Source: G963556115 sp963677015 (lineage in GTDB: Bacteria; Planctomycetota; SZUA-567). From it: a stretch of 64,000 nt of DNA. Below the pieces are notes generated by a model. It was not told the DNA's origin and did no database searches. It saw only the letters and a program-made list of their open reading frames with translations. The stretch lies in NCBI GenBank assembly GCA_963677015.1, contig OY781533.1, positions 744,001 to 808,000 of the forward strand, given 5' to 3'. The stretch's first letter is position 1; every line of letters begins with the position of its first letter. Both the position numbers and the translations under genes were made by a program. Shown here piece after piece: positions 37,197-46,748 of this stretch.

Positions 37197-38543
37197 ATGT
37201 CTTATATACCTCATACAGCTGCAGATAAGCAGAAAATGCTCGACGCTGTCGGAGCTGAAAGTATCGATGAACTGTTTGCGGATATTCCAGAATCACTAAA
37301 GGGTTTCGAAATAAATCTTCAACCCGCCATGAGTGAACTGGAGCTTTTGGAACATATGAAGGATCTGGAGTCCAGTAACCGCTATCCAATGCGTCCGGGA
37401 AATTATTTTATCGGGGGCGGGGCGTATAATCATCATATACCTGCGGCTGTTGATGAACTCTGCTCAAAGAGTGAGTTTTACACTGCGTATACTCCTTATC
37501 AGCCGGAGATAAGTCAGGGCATGTTACAGGCTATTTTTGAATATCAGACAGCTATAAGCAGAATAACCGGTATGGCTGTTGCCAATGCGTCACTCTATGA
37601 TGGTGCGACAGCTGTGTATGAAGCAGCTGTTATGGCTGTCAACCAGACCAGAAAAGGTAATATTATCTATGACAGTTCGGTCAATCCGCATTACCGGGAG
37701 GTTATGAAGAGTTACGGGCGTAATGCTCTTATTGGAATGGAGGAAATCCCATATGCTCCGTCTGTGGAGCAGAGTATTGATTCTCTGATGTCAAAGGTCA
37801 ATGATGATACTGCAGCGGTAATAGTGCAGTATCCTGATTTCTTCGGCAGAGTTGGGGATTATTCCGCTCTTGCCGAAGAGCTTCATGCGCGCAAGAAACT
37901 GCTGATTATGATTGTCAATCCTATCGGGCTGGGAATCTTAAAGACTCCGTCTGAGATGGGGGCGGATATCGCTGTCGGGGAAGGGCAGTCACTAGGGATG
38001 CCGCTTAATTATGGCGGACCATACCTCGGATTTATTGCTGCTACTGAAAAACTGATGCGCCGAATACCCGGGCGAATCGTCGGTGAGACTGTAGATAAAG
38101 AAGGCAAGCGGGGGTTTGTACTGACTCTGCAGGCACGTGAGCAGCATATCAAGAGGGAGAGAGCAACAAGTAATATCTGTTCCAATCAGGCTTTATGTGC
38201 ACTCAGGGCACTGGCTTATCTCTCTGTAATGGGCAAGTACGGTTACCAGAAGGTGGCTGAGCTCTGCTTGCGAAAAGCTGCGTATGCACGGGAGGTTCTT
38301 GGGGCTATTGAGGGGGCTGAACTGGTCTTTACCGGAGCTCACTTCAATGAGTTTGTTTTGCGTCTGAATAAACCGGTTATGGATCTTTTCCGTAGAATGG
38401 GGCAGTCTTTTGAACCCGGTATACGTCTGAACCGCTGGTATCCTGAGCTTCATGACTGTCTGCTGGTTGCAGTTACCGAACTTAATTCACGGCGTGATAT
38501 TGATTTGTATGCACTGCGTTTGAGGGAATGGCTGGCGCATTAG
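37197..38543 (+). CDS. gcvPA: Glycine dehydrogenase (decarboxylating) subunit 1
   Basis: The alpha half of a split P protein, 448 residues: MSYIPHTAADKQKML, GGGAYNHHIPAAVD, FYTAYTPYQPEISQGMLQAIFEYQT and TGMAVANASLYDGATAVYEAA. The ATG at 37197 has TGGAG upstream. In split systems the beta subunit GcvPB binds PLP and normally follows directly; here the next gene is a ferredoxin-nitroreductase and gcvPB is absent from the window, as is lpd. Confidence 0.95.
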   Translation: MSYIPHTAADKQKMLDAVGAESIDELFADIPESLKGFEINLQPAMSELELLEHMKDLESSNRYPMRPGNYFIGGGAYNHHIPAAVDELCSKSEFYTAYTPYQPEISQGMLQAIFEYQTAISRITGMAVANASLYDGATAVYEAAVMAVNQTRKGNIIYDSSVNPHYREVMKSYGRNALIGMEEIPYAPSVEQSIDSLMSKVNDDTAAVIVQYPDFFGRVGDYSALAEELHARKKLLIMIVNPIGLGILKTPSEMGADIAVGEGQSLGMPLNYGGPYLGFIAATEKLMRRIPGRIVGETVDKEGKRGFVLTLQAREQHIKRERATSNICSNQALCALRALAYLSVMGKYGYQKVAELCLRKAAYAREVLGAIEGAELVFTGAHFNEFVLRLNKPVMDLFRRMGQSFEPGIRLNRWYPELHDCLLVAVTELNSRRDIDLYALRLREWLAH

Positions 38544-38687
38544 ACTATTTATTTTTGGGGAGTCATACTTAATAGAAACGGGCCGCTTATTGTTTTAGCG
38601 GTGATTACTTGGACTTGTAATTGCGTTTTGGCGGTTTATAGCGGTATTTCTGGTGTTGTTTCAACCTTTTAGGGAAAGGATGATTCT

Positions 38688-39521
38688 ATGTTGAATTTTA
38701 AAGTTGACGAAGAGAAGTGTATACGTTGCGGGGTCTGTGTTGCCGAATGTCCGACCCGTATAATAAAATTTTCCGAAAATAATAATATTCCTGAGATTGC
38801 GGCCGATGCTGAAACCAGCTGTATGCAATGCGAGCACTGTTTTGCAATTTGCCCAACCGGGGCGGTTTCAATCTTCGATCTTGATCCCAAGCGGGACGGT
38901 ATTGAACTGGATGTAAATATACTTCCGACCGCTGAAAATATGGAAGCACTGGTAAGAGGCAGACGGAGTATTCGTCATTATCTGCAGAAAAATGTTGACC
39001 GGCAATTACTTGATCATATTCTGCAGGCTACTTTCAATGCGCCGACAGCGGTGAATAATTCTGCTCTGAGATTTGATGTGATCGCAGATATTGAGAGTAT
39101 GAATGCCATCAGATCCGGTATTATGGCTGATCTTATTGCCTATACCGATGAAAAAGAACTGCCGCCGGCTTGCGCGTATCTGAATAACGCAATAAAGCCC
39201 TGGGCGAATCATGGTGTTGATGTGATTTTCCGCACTGCGCCACATGCTCTTATTGTTTCGGCTACGGCAAATAATCATTTCTCTAATATTGTGGATGTAA
39301 CTATTGCGTTGAGTTATTTTGAATTTCTGGCGCAGGCAAATGGTATAGGTACTGTCTGGTGCGGAATGCTCAAACAGTGTCTGGAGCTTTTTCCAAAATA
39401 TAAGGAAAAGCTGATTCAGCCTGGAGGCGGCGATTATTATTGTATGCTCTTTGGATATCCGGATATTAATTTCGCACGGACGGTAAAGCGTGAACGTCTG
39501 GCAAAAATACGGTATCTGTAA
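38688..39521 (+). CDS. Ferredoxin-nitroreductase fusion
   Basis: 277-residue flavoprotein. Two 4Fe-4S motifs come first (CIRCGVCVAECP near residue 11 and CMQCEHCFAICP near 45), then an FMN nitroreductase domain from about residue 85 (RGRRSIRHYLQKNVDRQLLDHILQATFNAPTAVNNS). It would pass electrons from a ferredoxin-type centre to an FMN-bound substrate; the substrate cannot be read. Known in many anaerobes. RBS AAAGGA upstream. Terminator follows. Confidence 0.92.
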   Translation: MLNFKVDEEKCIRCGVCVAECPTRIIKFSENNNIPEIAADAETSCMQCEHCFAICPTGAVSIFDLDPKRDGIELDVNILPTAENMEALVRGRRSIRHYLQKNVDRQLLDHILQATFNAPTAVNNSALRFDVIADIESMNAIRSGIMADLIAYTDEKELPPACAYLNNAIKPWANHGVDVIFRTAPHALIVSATANNHFSNIVDVTIALSYFEFLAQANGIGTVWCGMLKQCLELFPKYKEKLIQPGGGDYYCMLFGYPDINFARTVKRERLAKIRYL

Positions 39522-39550
39522 ATAGTAATCAGAGTTGCTGTTTAATATTA

Positions 39551-39587
39551 GGCAGAGAATCACTGGTGTGGTTCTCTGCCTTTATTT
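39551..39587 (+). terminator. Terminator of the nitroreductase gene
   Basis: GGCAGAGAA pairs with TTCTCTGCC over a 12-base loop, then TTTATTT. Convergent gene follows. Confidence 0.82.
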
Positions 39588-39619
39588 AAAATAGTAAATT
39601 ACAGCAGCAAGAGGTGTTA

Positions 39620-40780
39620 TCAGTCTTTGCTGCCCCGGTAAAGTTCATACTTAAGCAGGCGGCAGTCAATATTACCGTTAAAGAATTCAAAGCGTCTGCT
39701 GGCATGCAGGCCGATAAGTTTGCCAAGGTCAAGATTTCCGGTGAAAACAAATCCAGTATTTCCGGAGCAGGACTGTTTGAGCCAGTCTCCGATACGTTTG
39801 TATTCACCTTTGAGTGTCTCTATATCTCCCAGCCGCTCTCCGTATTCCGGATTGAGTATAATAATCCCTGATTTTTCAGCCGGTATTCTGGTAGCGCTGA
39901 AGTCGCATTCTACAAATTCTATCATATCTTCAACCCCGGCGGTGCGGGCATTCAGTTGTGCGGCTCTGATTGCATTCGGATCGTGGTCGCTGGCTATTAT
40001 CTGAGGAAATACATCTGGGTTACGTCGGGTATTGAGTGCTGTATCACGTGCTTGGGTATAGAATTCCTCCTGGTAACCATGCAGATGCCGGAAACAGAAA
40101 TTATCCCTATGCAATTGTGGATAGGCTCCTTTGGCAAGCAGTGCTGCTTCGATAGCCAGTGTGCCGCTACCGCACATTGGGTTGATAAATGGTTCGGTGC
40201 CTGTATAGCCACTGGCGCTGATAATAGCTGCCGCAAGGGTTTCACGCAGTGGGGCTGTATGTGGATTTTTGCGGTAACCGCGGTCTGATAATTTCCTGCC
40301 GCTGGTATTGATATAAATCCAGACATTCTCCTTATACCAGTTTAGTGTAATGACGATACGGTGTCGGTCTTTACCGGAATCCGGTCTTGATCCAGTCTCA
40401 GCTTTGATCTTGTCGACGATGGCATCTTTCAGCTTCAGGCTTGGAAATCTGGTGTCGTTAATGCTGTCTGTATTAATATTGGAGGTTATACTGAAGTAAC
40501 TGTCATTCGGTATTATTCCTTGCCAGGGGAGTGCTCTCGCTTCCTTATACAGATCATCGGCTGTTGCAGCTTTGAATTTTTTGAGTAGATATAAAATATT
40601 GTAGGCTATGCGGCTGTTCAGATTGAGCTCGATACAATCGCGAAGATTTCCTTCGAGTTCGACTCCGGTTTTATGTGTTTTCAGTATTTTGAATTTTTTC
40701 TGCTTAAGTTCGGTTTCCAGCCAGGGAGCCAGTCCTTTTTCACAGGTTGCCTGAATAGTGCTTTTACGGTAAAAATCCAT
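39620..40780 (-). CDS. THUMP-domain rRNA/tRNA methyltransferase, RlmL/YpsC family
   Basis: 386 residues. N-terminal ferredoxin-like and THUMP region (about 1-165), then an SAM-dependent Rossmann domain: INPMCGSGTLAIEAALLA, IIASDHDPNAIRAAQLNA and the catalytic loop. That loop reads NPEYGERLG, where the family typically has NPPYG, so the first residue after the Pro is Glu. This is an N2-guanine-type methyltransferase family; target base not readable. Short relative to RlmL fusions, matching the single-domain form. Confidence 0.9.
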   Translation of the reverse strand: MDFYRKSTIQATCEKGLAPWLETELKQKKFKILKTHKTGVELEGNLRDCIELNLNSRIAYNILYLLKKFKAATADDLYKEARALPWQGIIPNDSYFSITSNINTDSINDTRFPSLKLKDAIVDKIKAETGSRPDSGKDRHRIVITLNWYKENVWIYINTSGRKLSDRGYRKNPHTAPLRETLAAAIISASGYTGTEPFINPMCGSGTLAIEAALLAKGAYPQLHRDNFCFRHLHGYQEEFYTQARDTALNTRRNPDVFPQIIASDHDPNAIRAAQLNARTAGVEDMIEFVECDFSATRIPAEKSGIIILNPEYGERLGDIETLKGEYKRIGDWLKQSCSGNTGFVFTGNLDLGKLIGLHASRRFEFFNGNIDCRLLKYELYRGSKD

Positions 40781-40898
40781 CTGGGTTCCAATTTTGTAAG
40801 GGGAAAATAAGTGTAATCGCGGGAAAGACTCCGTCCATTAATATTATAGTAATAATTATAATGATTACAGCAGTTTTGTACACAGTAAAGGAGAAAGG

Positions 40899-43800
40899 TT
40901 ATTCAAGATTAAGTATTTTTCTCAGCGCCAGATAGAGTTCTTTCTGCCGGTAGGGTTTATGGATAAACTCTTTGGCTCCGGATAAAATAAAATCATCAAT
41001 TTTATCTGCTTGAGAGAAGCCTGAGGCCATAATTATCTTTATCTCAGGATTTATCTTCTGCAGCTCAGCAAGAGTTTCTCTGCCGTCCATACGTGGCATA
41101 ATAACATCAAGAATTACCGCAGAAATTATATCCTGATTGAGTTCGAAAATTTCAATCCCTTCCTGACCGTCACTTGCCAGCAGGACTGTATAGCCCATGT
41201 TCTCAAGCAGTGATTTCGCAACTAGACGGATAATCTCCTCATCATCGATTACCAGTATGGTTATGCTCTGTTTTATTTTAACGAAATTGAAGAGATCGGT
41301 AGATGTCTCCGGTTCTTCGATAGCTTCTTGCTTGTCTATTACCGGCAGGAAGATGTTGAACTCGGTTCCGGTTCCGTACTCGCTGGTAGCGGTAATGGCG
41401 CCTTTATGCGCGGTCACGGTGCCATAGATCGAAGCTAGTCCCAGTCCTGTCCCTTTACCGACTTCCTTCGTTGTAAAGAACGGCTCAAAAATATGTTCCA
41501 GAATGTCACTATCCATACCAATACCGTTGTCACGGGCTTTTATCAGAATGTAGTCCTGGGGCTGGATATCAAAATCACTCTCTTCACAGTATTTTTCAGA
41601 GAGTGTTACGGTTGTTGTATCAATAGAGAATAATCCTTCTTTCTCCTCACCGATAGCATCACGTGAGTTTATACCCAGGTTGAGTATAATATTCTGTATC
41701 TGGGTTGGGTCTCCAATGATCATGGAGTTCTTTGCCTGCAGACAAAGTTCGATACTGATATTCTTTTTAATACTGCGTTTTAAAATATTTATCGCCCGGT
41801 TAATTGCCGAGTGAACATCTATTGGGGTAATTGATGATTTCCCTTTTCTGGCGAATGTCAAGAGCTGCTGGGTCAGGTCTGCTGCTTTTTCGCTGGTATC
41901 AATGATGTTTTTACTGTAAGCGGCTATGGTTTTATTGTCTCCGGACTGCATGGAAATAAGTTCAGCGAATCCTACAATTCCACCTAACATGTTGTTGAAA
42001 TCATGGGCTATACCACCGGCTAGCTGACCTATAGCTTCAAGTTTCTGGACATGCTGCAGTTGTTCACTGGCCAGTTTGGCTTCGGTTATATCGCGCCCGG
42101 TAACAATTATGTATTCCAGCTCATCATTTTCATCCAATACTTTTGAAAGCTGCCAGGATACCCAGTGTATTCCATCTGGAGACTTGTGTCTTACTTCAAC
42201 GCTAACGGTTGCTTCAGAGGATTTAAGCCTGTTAATAGCGTCAATGGCTATTTCGTGATCTTCAGGGATTATGAAATTGAGGTATAGCTTATTTAGAAAG
42301 TCTTCTCGGGGTATGCCCATAAAATCCATGCAGGACTGGGTACCGAATACGATTATTCCTTGTGAGTCCAGTTTTGCAACCAGATCACTCTGGTTCTCAA
42401 TGAGCATGCGATAATTTTTTTCGCTTGTCCGTAAGGCTTTTTCTTTGTTTTTCAATTCCGTAATGTCAATCAGGCATTGAATAATACTGATAACTTCAGC
42501 GTTGTCATTAAGTATAGGAGTTGTCTTCAGCTGGAAGATTTTACCGGATTTAGTCTCAACCGTTTTGGTCAAGCGCTGTTTGGTAAGTAAGGTATATTTA
42601 GCCGGGCAACTTGATGTTTCATCAGGTTTGGCAAAGCAGATATCATGGCAGGAGAGCCCGAGAATATTCGAGGTGTTAAGTTCATCGGAAATTATTTTGA
42701 AACCGTAGTTATTAACCTGCTGCAGCTTGAGAGAGGTGTCGAATACCATAATTGCTTCATTAACGGATTCAAGCATAACCGATAGTTCACGTTCGGAGCG
42801 CATTATCCTTTCTGCATTTTTTGCTTCCTCAGTAATGTCTTTGAAAACAAATATTACTCCTTTAAGGTTTTCGGCAACAAATATCGGTGAGGCAGTGTAG
42901 TTGATGATAAAGTTGTGTCCTTCACTGTTGCGCAGAATACAGGTGTCTTTATGTATTTGAGTAGTAGCGGTTACAATTGTACTCATGATGGGATTCAGCA
43001 GGGGAGTAAGTGATTCCTGTTCCAGCAGGAGCAAGTCAGTTCTGGTGTTGAATTTGTTTATTTGCATCTCGTTCTCAAGACAGAGCATCTTCTGTGCCGA
43101 AGGATTTATCTCGGTGATTATACCGGCAGCATCAGTTACAATTACACCATCGGCAATACTCATTAGAGTGGCCTGCAGGTCCAGCTCTTTGGCTTTAATT
43201 TTTTTAGTGTTGGTTTTAATCTTATAGCGCAGCAGCAGTATCCAGAGAACAAGTGCTATCAGTATGACAGCGATAATCAGTAGCTGGGAGAAGGTTATGA
43301 GCGATAGTAGACCGGGTTTTACAGGTGAAAAACTTTGAGAGTCCCACTGCTCTATAATTTGTGAATATGGGCTGTCTGCTGTGCCTTTCCATTCACCTAT
43401 ATAATGGTTTATTGTTTGCAGAATATCCTGATCTTTGCCTTTACGTACCGCAAAGCGCAGGCTGAAACTTGGAAGAATAAGTAAGGTTGATTCAAGGTTG
43501 TCATATTTGCTGTTTAGAGATTGGTAATATGAAAAGGTATAGTTGTTTATCAGTCCTATGGCGCCTTTATTGTCTGATGTATAATCCATAACATTGTTGT
43601 AGGTAGGTAGCTTCAGTATTTCGCAGTTGATATCAAGATCATTGATTATATTGATAAAAATTTCTGCCGATGCGCTGGAATTCATCACGGCAATTTTCTG
43701 ATTGTTCAGGTCGGAAATTTTACTCAGTCTATTGCTGCTGCTGGTGATAAGGGTGCTGCATACGTCTAAGATGGATTTTTCTGTAAAATCCAGATACTGC

Positions 43801-44105
43801 GTTCTTTGGTTGTTTTTAGCTAAAAAAGTAAGAACAGATACCTTGGAATCCTGATTATACTTCATGTAATCGTTAAGATCCTTCATGGTCATCTGAATGA
43901 ACTCCAGTTCCCAGTTTTCACGAGTGGCGATTGCTTTGAGCAGTTCGAAACTTATACCGCCGTGGTGGCCATTCTGATTGAAGATGAAGATAGGATTTAT
44001 ATTATGCATCGGCACGATAATTTTGCGGGGTGCTTCGGCAGCCGGAAGTGGCGCCGCACACAGGACATTCAGGGAAATCAGGAATATCAACAGGTATAGT
44101 CTCAT
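40899..44105 (-). CDS. Hybrid sensor histidine kinase with periplasmic solute-binding domain
   Basis: 1068 residues. After a signal peptide (about 1-22), an extracellular solute-binding family 3 domain (to about 270), a membrane segment near 285-310, PAS domains (about 325-440, 445-560, 575-690), the H-box with H701 (GGIAHDFNNMLGG), a GHKL ATPase, and a receiver with D1000 (VILDVIMPRMDG). The start at 44105 (MRLYLLIFLISLNVL) begins the signal peptide. An upstream in-frame start at 44246 would bury it. The binding-domain start suggests amino-acid sensing; ligand unknown. No paired output regulator nearby. Confidence 0.93.
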   Translation of the reverse strand: MRLYLLIFLISLNVLCAAPLPAAEAPRKIIVPMHNINPIFIFNQNGHHGGISFELLKAIATRENWELEFIQMTMKDLNDYMKYNQDSKVSVLTFLAKNNQRTQYLDFTEKSILDVCSTLITSSSNRLSKISDLNNQKIAVMNSSASAEIFINIINDLDINCEILKLPTYNNVMDYTSDNKGAIGLINNYTFSYYQSLNSKYDNLESTLLILPSFSLRFAVRKGKDQDILQTINHYIGEWKGTADSPYSQIIEQWDSQSFSPVKPGLLSLITFSQLLIIAVILIALVLWILLLRYKIKTNTKKIKAKELDLQATLMSIADGVIVTDAAGIITEINPSAQKMLCLENEMQINKFNTRTDLLLLEQESLTPLLNPIMSTIVTATTQIHKDTCILRNSEGHNFIINYTASPIFVAENLKGVIFVFKDITEEAKNAERIMRSERELSVMLESVNEAIMVFDTSLKLQQVNNYGFKIISDELNTSNILGLSCHDICFAKPDETSSCPAKYTLLTKQRLTKTVETKSGKIFQLKTTPILNDNAEVISIIQCLIDITELKNKEKALRTSEKNYRMLIENQSDLVAKLDSQGIIVFGTQSCMDFMGIPREDFLNKLYLNFIIPEDHEIAIDAINRLKSSEATVSVEVRHKSPDGIHWVSWQLSKVLDENDELEYIIVTGRDITEAKLASEQLQHVQKLEAIGQLAGGIAHDFNNMLGGIVGFAELISMQSGDNKTIAAYSKNIIDTSEKAADLTQQLLTFARKGKSSITPIDVHSAINRAINILKRSIKKNISIELCLQAKNSMIIGDPTQIQNIILNLGINSRDAIGEEKEGLFSIDTTTVTLSEKYCEESDFDIQPQDYILIKARDNGIGMDSDILEHIFEPFFTTKEVGKGTGLGLASIYGTVTAHKGAITATSEYGTGTEFNIFLPVIDKQEAIEEPETSTDLFNFVKIKQSITILVIDDEEIIRLVAKSLLENMGYTVLLASDGQEGIEIFELNQDIISAVILDVIMPRMDGRETLAELQKINPEIKIIMASGFSQADKIDDFILSGAKEFIHKPYRQKELYLALRKILNLE

Positions 44106-44145
44106 ATCTTGCGTGCTCTCTCTCAATTTAATGACAGGTGTTGGG

Positions 44146-44172
44146 GTTATCCTTTTGGGGGATAACGTTATC
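44146..44172. promoter_or_regulatory. GTTATC / GATAAC sites upstream of the hybrid kinase
   Basis: A perfect palindrome GATAACGTTATC (44161-44172) and a further GTTATCC (44146-44152) facing GGATAAC (44159-44165). All are 41-67 bases before the kinase ATG. Looks like a regulator binding site; the regulator is unknown. Confidence 0.45.
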
Positions 44173-44318
44173 AGGCAAACTTTATTGTTGAGGCTGATTT
44201 GTTCATAAGTGTATTTTAGCATATTTTTTTTATATGTCATCCTCAATTAGGTCTGGGGCTAATTTTTTTATACGGCATTACAAATATGAGTATGTATGGG
44301 GCTTAAGGCTGTTAATAA

Positions 44319-44355
44319 AGATAAAAAGGGATCCGCATATAATAATGCAGATCCC
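44319..44355 (-). terminator. Terminator of groEL
   Basis: GGGATC-GCAT pairs with ATGC-GATCCC with one internal mismatch; on the minus strand a CTTTTTATCTTT run follows. Confidence 0.65.
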
Positions 44356-44387
44356 AATGTTTGTTAGATGTTTCTATTTGTTGCGGG

Positions 44388-46040
44388 TTACATCATGCCG
44401 CCCATGCCACCCATTCCGCCCATGCCGCCGCCTGGCATTGGAGGCATAGGAGGGTTCTTTTCAGGAATGTCCGCAATAATACAGTCTGTAGTCAGCAGCA
44501 GACCGCTGATAGAAGCTGCGTTCTGCAGTGCACTGCGGGTAACCTTGGTTGGATCTATGATACCTTCTTTGATCATATCGACATATTTATCATTGCGGGC
44601 GTCGTAACCGAAGTTTACGTCATTGTTCTCTTCAACAGCCTGAATAATGATTGCGCCTTCTTTGCCGGCGTTTGACGCTATTGTGCGCATAGGAGCGGTG
44701 ATGGCGCGTTTGATGATATCGATACCGATCTGTTCTTCTTCACCTTCACCCTTGAGTTTATCCAGAGCTTTTTTGGCTCTTATGAGTGCAACACCACCTC
44801 CAGGAACAATACCTTCTTCCACTGCGGCTCTGGTCGCATGCAGTGCGTCTTCAACTCGGGCTTTCTTCTCTTTCATTTCGACCTCGGTTGCAGCTCCAAC
44901 ATTGATCTGAGCAACACCGCCGGCGAGTTTGGCGAGTCTTTCCTGCAGTTTTTCTTTGTCATAATCGGAAGTGCTGTTTTCGATTTCATTTCTGATCTGA
45001 TCAATTCTGCTCTTTACCTCTGCAGTAGTGCCTGCACCTTCGATAATAGTGGTGTTTTCTTTGTCAATAATAACTTTCTTGGCAGTACCGAGGCCAGATA
45101 CATCAAGTTCTTCGAGTTTGATACCCAGATCTTTGAATACACCCTGGGCACCGGTCAGAACAGCGATATCTTCAAGCATGGCTTTTCTGCGGTCTCCGTA
45201 TCCAGGAGCTTTTACCGCACATACATTCAAGGTGCCGCGAAGACGGTTTATTACCAGAGCTGCGAGTGCTTCGCCTTCAACATCTTCGGCTATGATCAGA
45301 AGAGGTTTTCTGTCCTGAGCTACTCTTTCTAGGATTGGAACGAGATCCTTGATATTTGAGAGCTTGTCTTCATGAACTAGAATATATGGGTTTTCCATTA
45401 CACATGACATGTCCTGCACACTGGTGACGAAATGTGGTGAGAGGTAGCCTTTATCAAACTGCATGCCTTCTACAAGATCGATGGTGGTTTCAAGGGCTTT
45501 ACCTTCTTCTACCGTAATAACACCGTCTTTACCTACTTTGTCCATAGCTGTGGCAATTTTCTCACCGATATCACTGTCGCCATTTGCAGAAATAGTAGCA
45601 ACCTGAGCTATTTCCTTGCCGCTTTTTACCGGCTTGGATATGCTTTTAAGCTCTTCTATAAGAGCAGTTGTCGCTTTATCAATGCCGCGCTTAAGAGCCA
45701 TGGCAGAGGCTCCTGCGGTTACATTCTTCAAACCCTCTTCAAAGATTGCTTCGGCAAGTACGGTAGCAGTTGTAGTACCGTCTCCAGCAGTGTCAGAGGT
45801 CTTGCTGGCTACAGATTTAACCATCTGTGCACCCATGTTCTCATAAGCATCTTCGAGCTCTACCTCTTTGGCAACACTTACACCGTCTTTGGTTACAGTT
45901 GGTGCTCCAAAAGCTTTTTCAATAACAACATTACGACCTCGTGGGCCGAGGGTGACCTTTACGGCTTTGGCAAGCTGTTTAACTCCACTCCTGACCGCTT
46001 CTCTGGCGTCTACGTCAAATGCTAGCTTTTTGGCTGACAT
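44388..46040 (-). CDS. groL: Chaperonin GroEL
   Basis: 60-kDa chaperonin, 550 residues. Motifs: VTLGPRGRNVVIEKAFGAPTVTKDGVSVAKEVEL, AGDGTTTATVLAEAI, GYGDRRKAMLEDIA and the Gly-Gly-Met C-terminal tail. AAGGAG precedes the ATG. Follows groES by 61 bases, the usual operon order. Confidence 0.99.
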   Translation of the reverse strand: MSAKKLAFDVDAREAVRSGVKQLAKAVKVTLGPRGRNVVIEKAFGAPTVTKDGVSVAKEVELEDAYENMGAQMVKSVASKTSDTAGDGTTTATVLAEAIFEEGLKNVTAGASAMALKRGIDKATTALIEELKSISKPVKSGKEIAQVATISANGDSDIGEKIATAMDKVGKDGVITVEEGKALETTIDLVEGMQFDKGYLSPHFVTSVQDMSCVMENPYILVHEDKLSNIKDLVPILERVAQDRKPLLIIAEDVEGEALAALVINRLRGTLNVCAVKAPGYGDRRKAMLEDIAVLTGAQGVFKDLGIKLEELDVSGLGTAKKVIIDKENTTIIEGAGTTAEVKSRIDQIRNEIENSTSDYDKEKLQERLAKLAGGVAQINVGAATEVEMKEKKARVEDALHATRAAVEEGIVPGGGVALIRAKKALDKLKGEGEEEQIGIDIIKRAITAPMRTIASNAGKEGAIIIQAVEENNDVNFGYDARNDKYVDMIKEGIIDPTKVTRSALQNAASISGLLLTTDCIIADIPEKNPPMPPMPGGGMGGMGGMGGMM

Positions 46041-46101
46041 ATTGTTCGCTCCTTAATTATCTGTTAATCAATAAAAAACCGTGAAACCTGAAAAAGGCGG
46101 T

Positions 46102-46389
46102 TTATTCTACAACTGCCAATACATCGTCTTCAGTCATGATAAGGTATTCTTCACCTTCATACTTTACTTCGGTACCGGCATATGAGGTAAACAGAACCTG
46201 ATCATCCTTTTTTAACTGCATCTGGCTGCGAGAGCCGTCACTGCAGACTTTTCCTGGGCCTACAGCAATAACAATACCTTCTTTGGGTTTCTCTTTGGCA
46301 GAATCAGGCAGTACGATTCCGCCCTTTGTCATCTCAGCTGCTTCAAGACGTTTAACAATAATTTTGTCACCTAAAGGTTGAAAAGCCAT
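46102..46389 (-). CDS. groS: Co-chaperonin GroES
   Basis: 95-residue lid of GroEL. Typical: PLGDKIIVKRLEAAEMTKGGIVLPDSAKEKPKEG, with the mobile loop EAAEMTKGGIVLPD, and VLFTSYAGTEVKYEGEEYLIMTEDDVLAVVE at the end. AAGGAG lies 7 bases before the ATG. First gene of the operon. No CIRCE element; see the dyad at 46455-46488. Confidence 0.98.
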   Translation of the reverse strand: MAFQPLGDKIIVKRLEAAEMTKGGIVLPDSAKEKPKEGIVIAVGPGKVCSDGSRSQMQLKKDDQVLFTSYAGTEVKYEGEEYLIMTEDDVLAVVE

Positions 46390-46454
46390 GTTTAAACTCC
46401 TTTTTCAAATCTAGTAAATATATTCCACTAAAACATATTGAAATTATTATCACA

Positions 46455-46488
46455 CATTCTGTTATTGTCTATTTGACAAAACAGAATG
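46455..46488. promoter_or_regulatory. Large dyad upstream of groES, possible heat-shock operator
   Basis: CATTCTGTT and AACAGAATG form the outer arms, TTGTC and GACAA the inner ones, around TATTT with one bulged base. It lies 66 to 99 bases before groES and overlaps a likely promoter (TAGACA-16-TAATAA on the minus strand). It does not match CIRCE (TTAGCACTC-N9-GAGTGCTAA). Confidence 0.55.
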
Positions 46489-46665
46489 ATATACTTCGGT
46501 TATTGTTTGTCTGTTACAATTACTGTGCCAAATTCTTGCGGTATTGCTGGTGTTTGTGTAATGTCTTGTTGTTAAGGATCTTATTGATATTTGTAATGAA
46601 ATTAAATTATTTGTGTTGCTGCTCTGCTGGTCAAAATGACTTGTCAGGTATGACCGGGTAACAAG

Positions 46666-46705
46666 AAAAGCAGGCCGGGAGTAAAGTCCCGGACTGCTGA
46701 AGTTT
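46666..46705 (-). terminator. Hairpin after the OsmC-like gene
   Basis: GCAGGCCGGGA pairs with TCCCGGACTGC (one internal mismatch) over GTAAAG; on the minus strand a T-rich run follows. It ends the OsmC-like gene, 44 bases after its stop. Confidence 0.6.
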
Positions 46706-46748
46706 TTACTGACAATCAGTGGGTTGCTGATAAAATTTTCAGATAAAA

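Larger units (their letters stand above)
46390..46748. other. Intergenic region between groES and the OsmC gene
   Basis: AT-rich. Contains the groES upstream dyad (46455-46488), a likely promoter, and the terminator of the neighbouring operon direction (46666-46703). Nothing else seen. Confidence 0.4.

Noticed and set aside
44234..44367. Insertion-sequence or repeat remnants near groEL
   Set aside because: Only the groEL terminator is visible; no inverted repeats or transposase fragments.
46455..46488. CIRCE element
   Set aside because: Half-sites differ from TTAGCACTC/GAGTGCTAA; reported instead as an unknown dyad.
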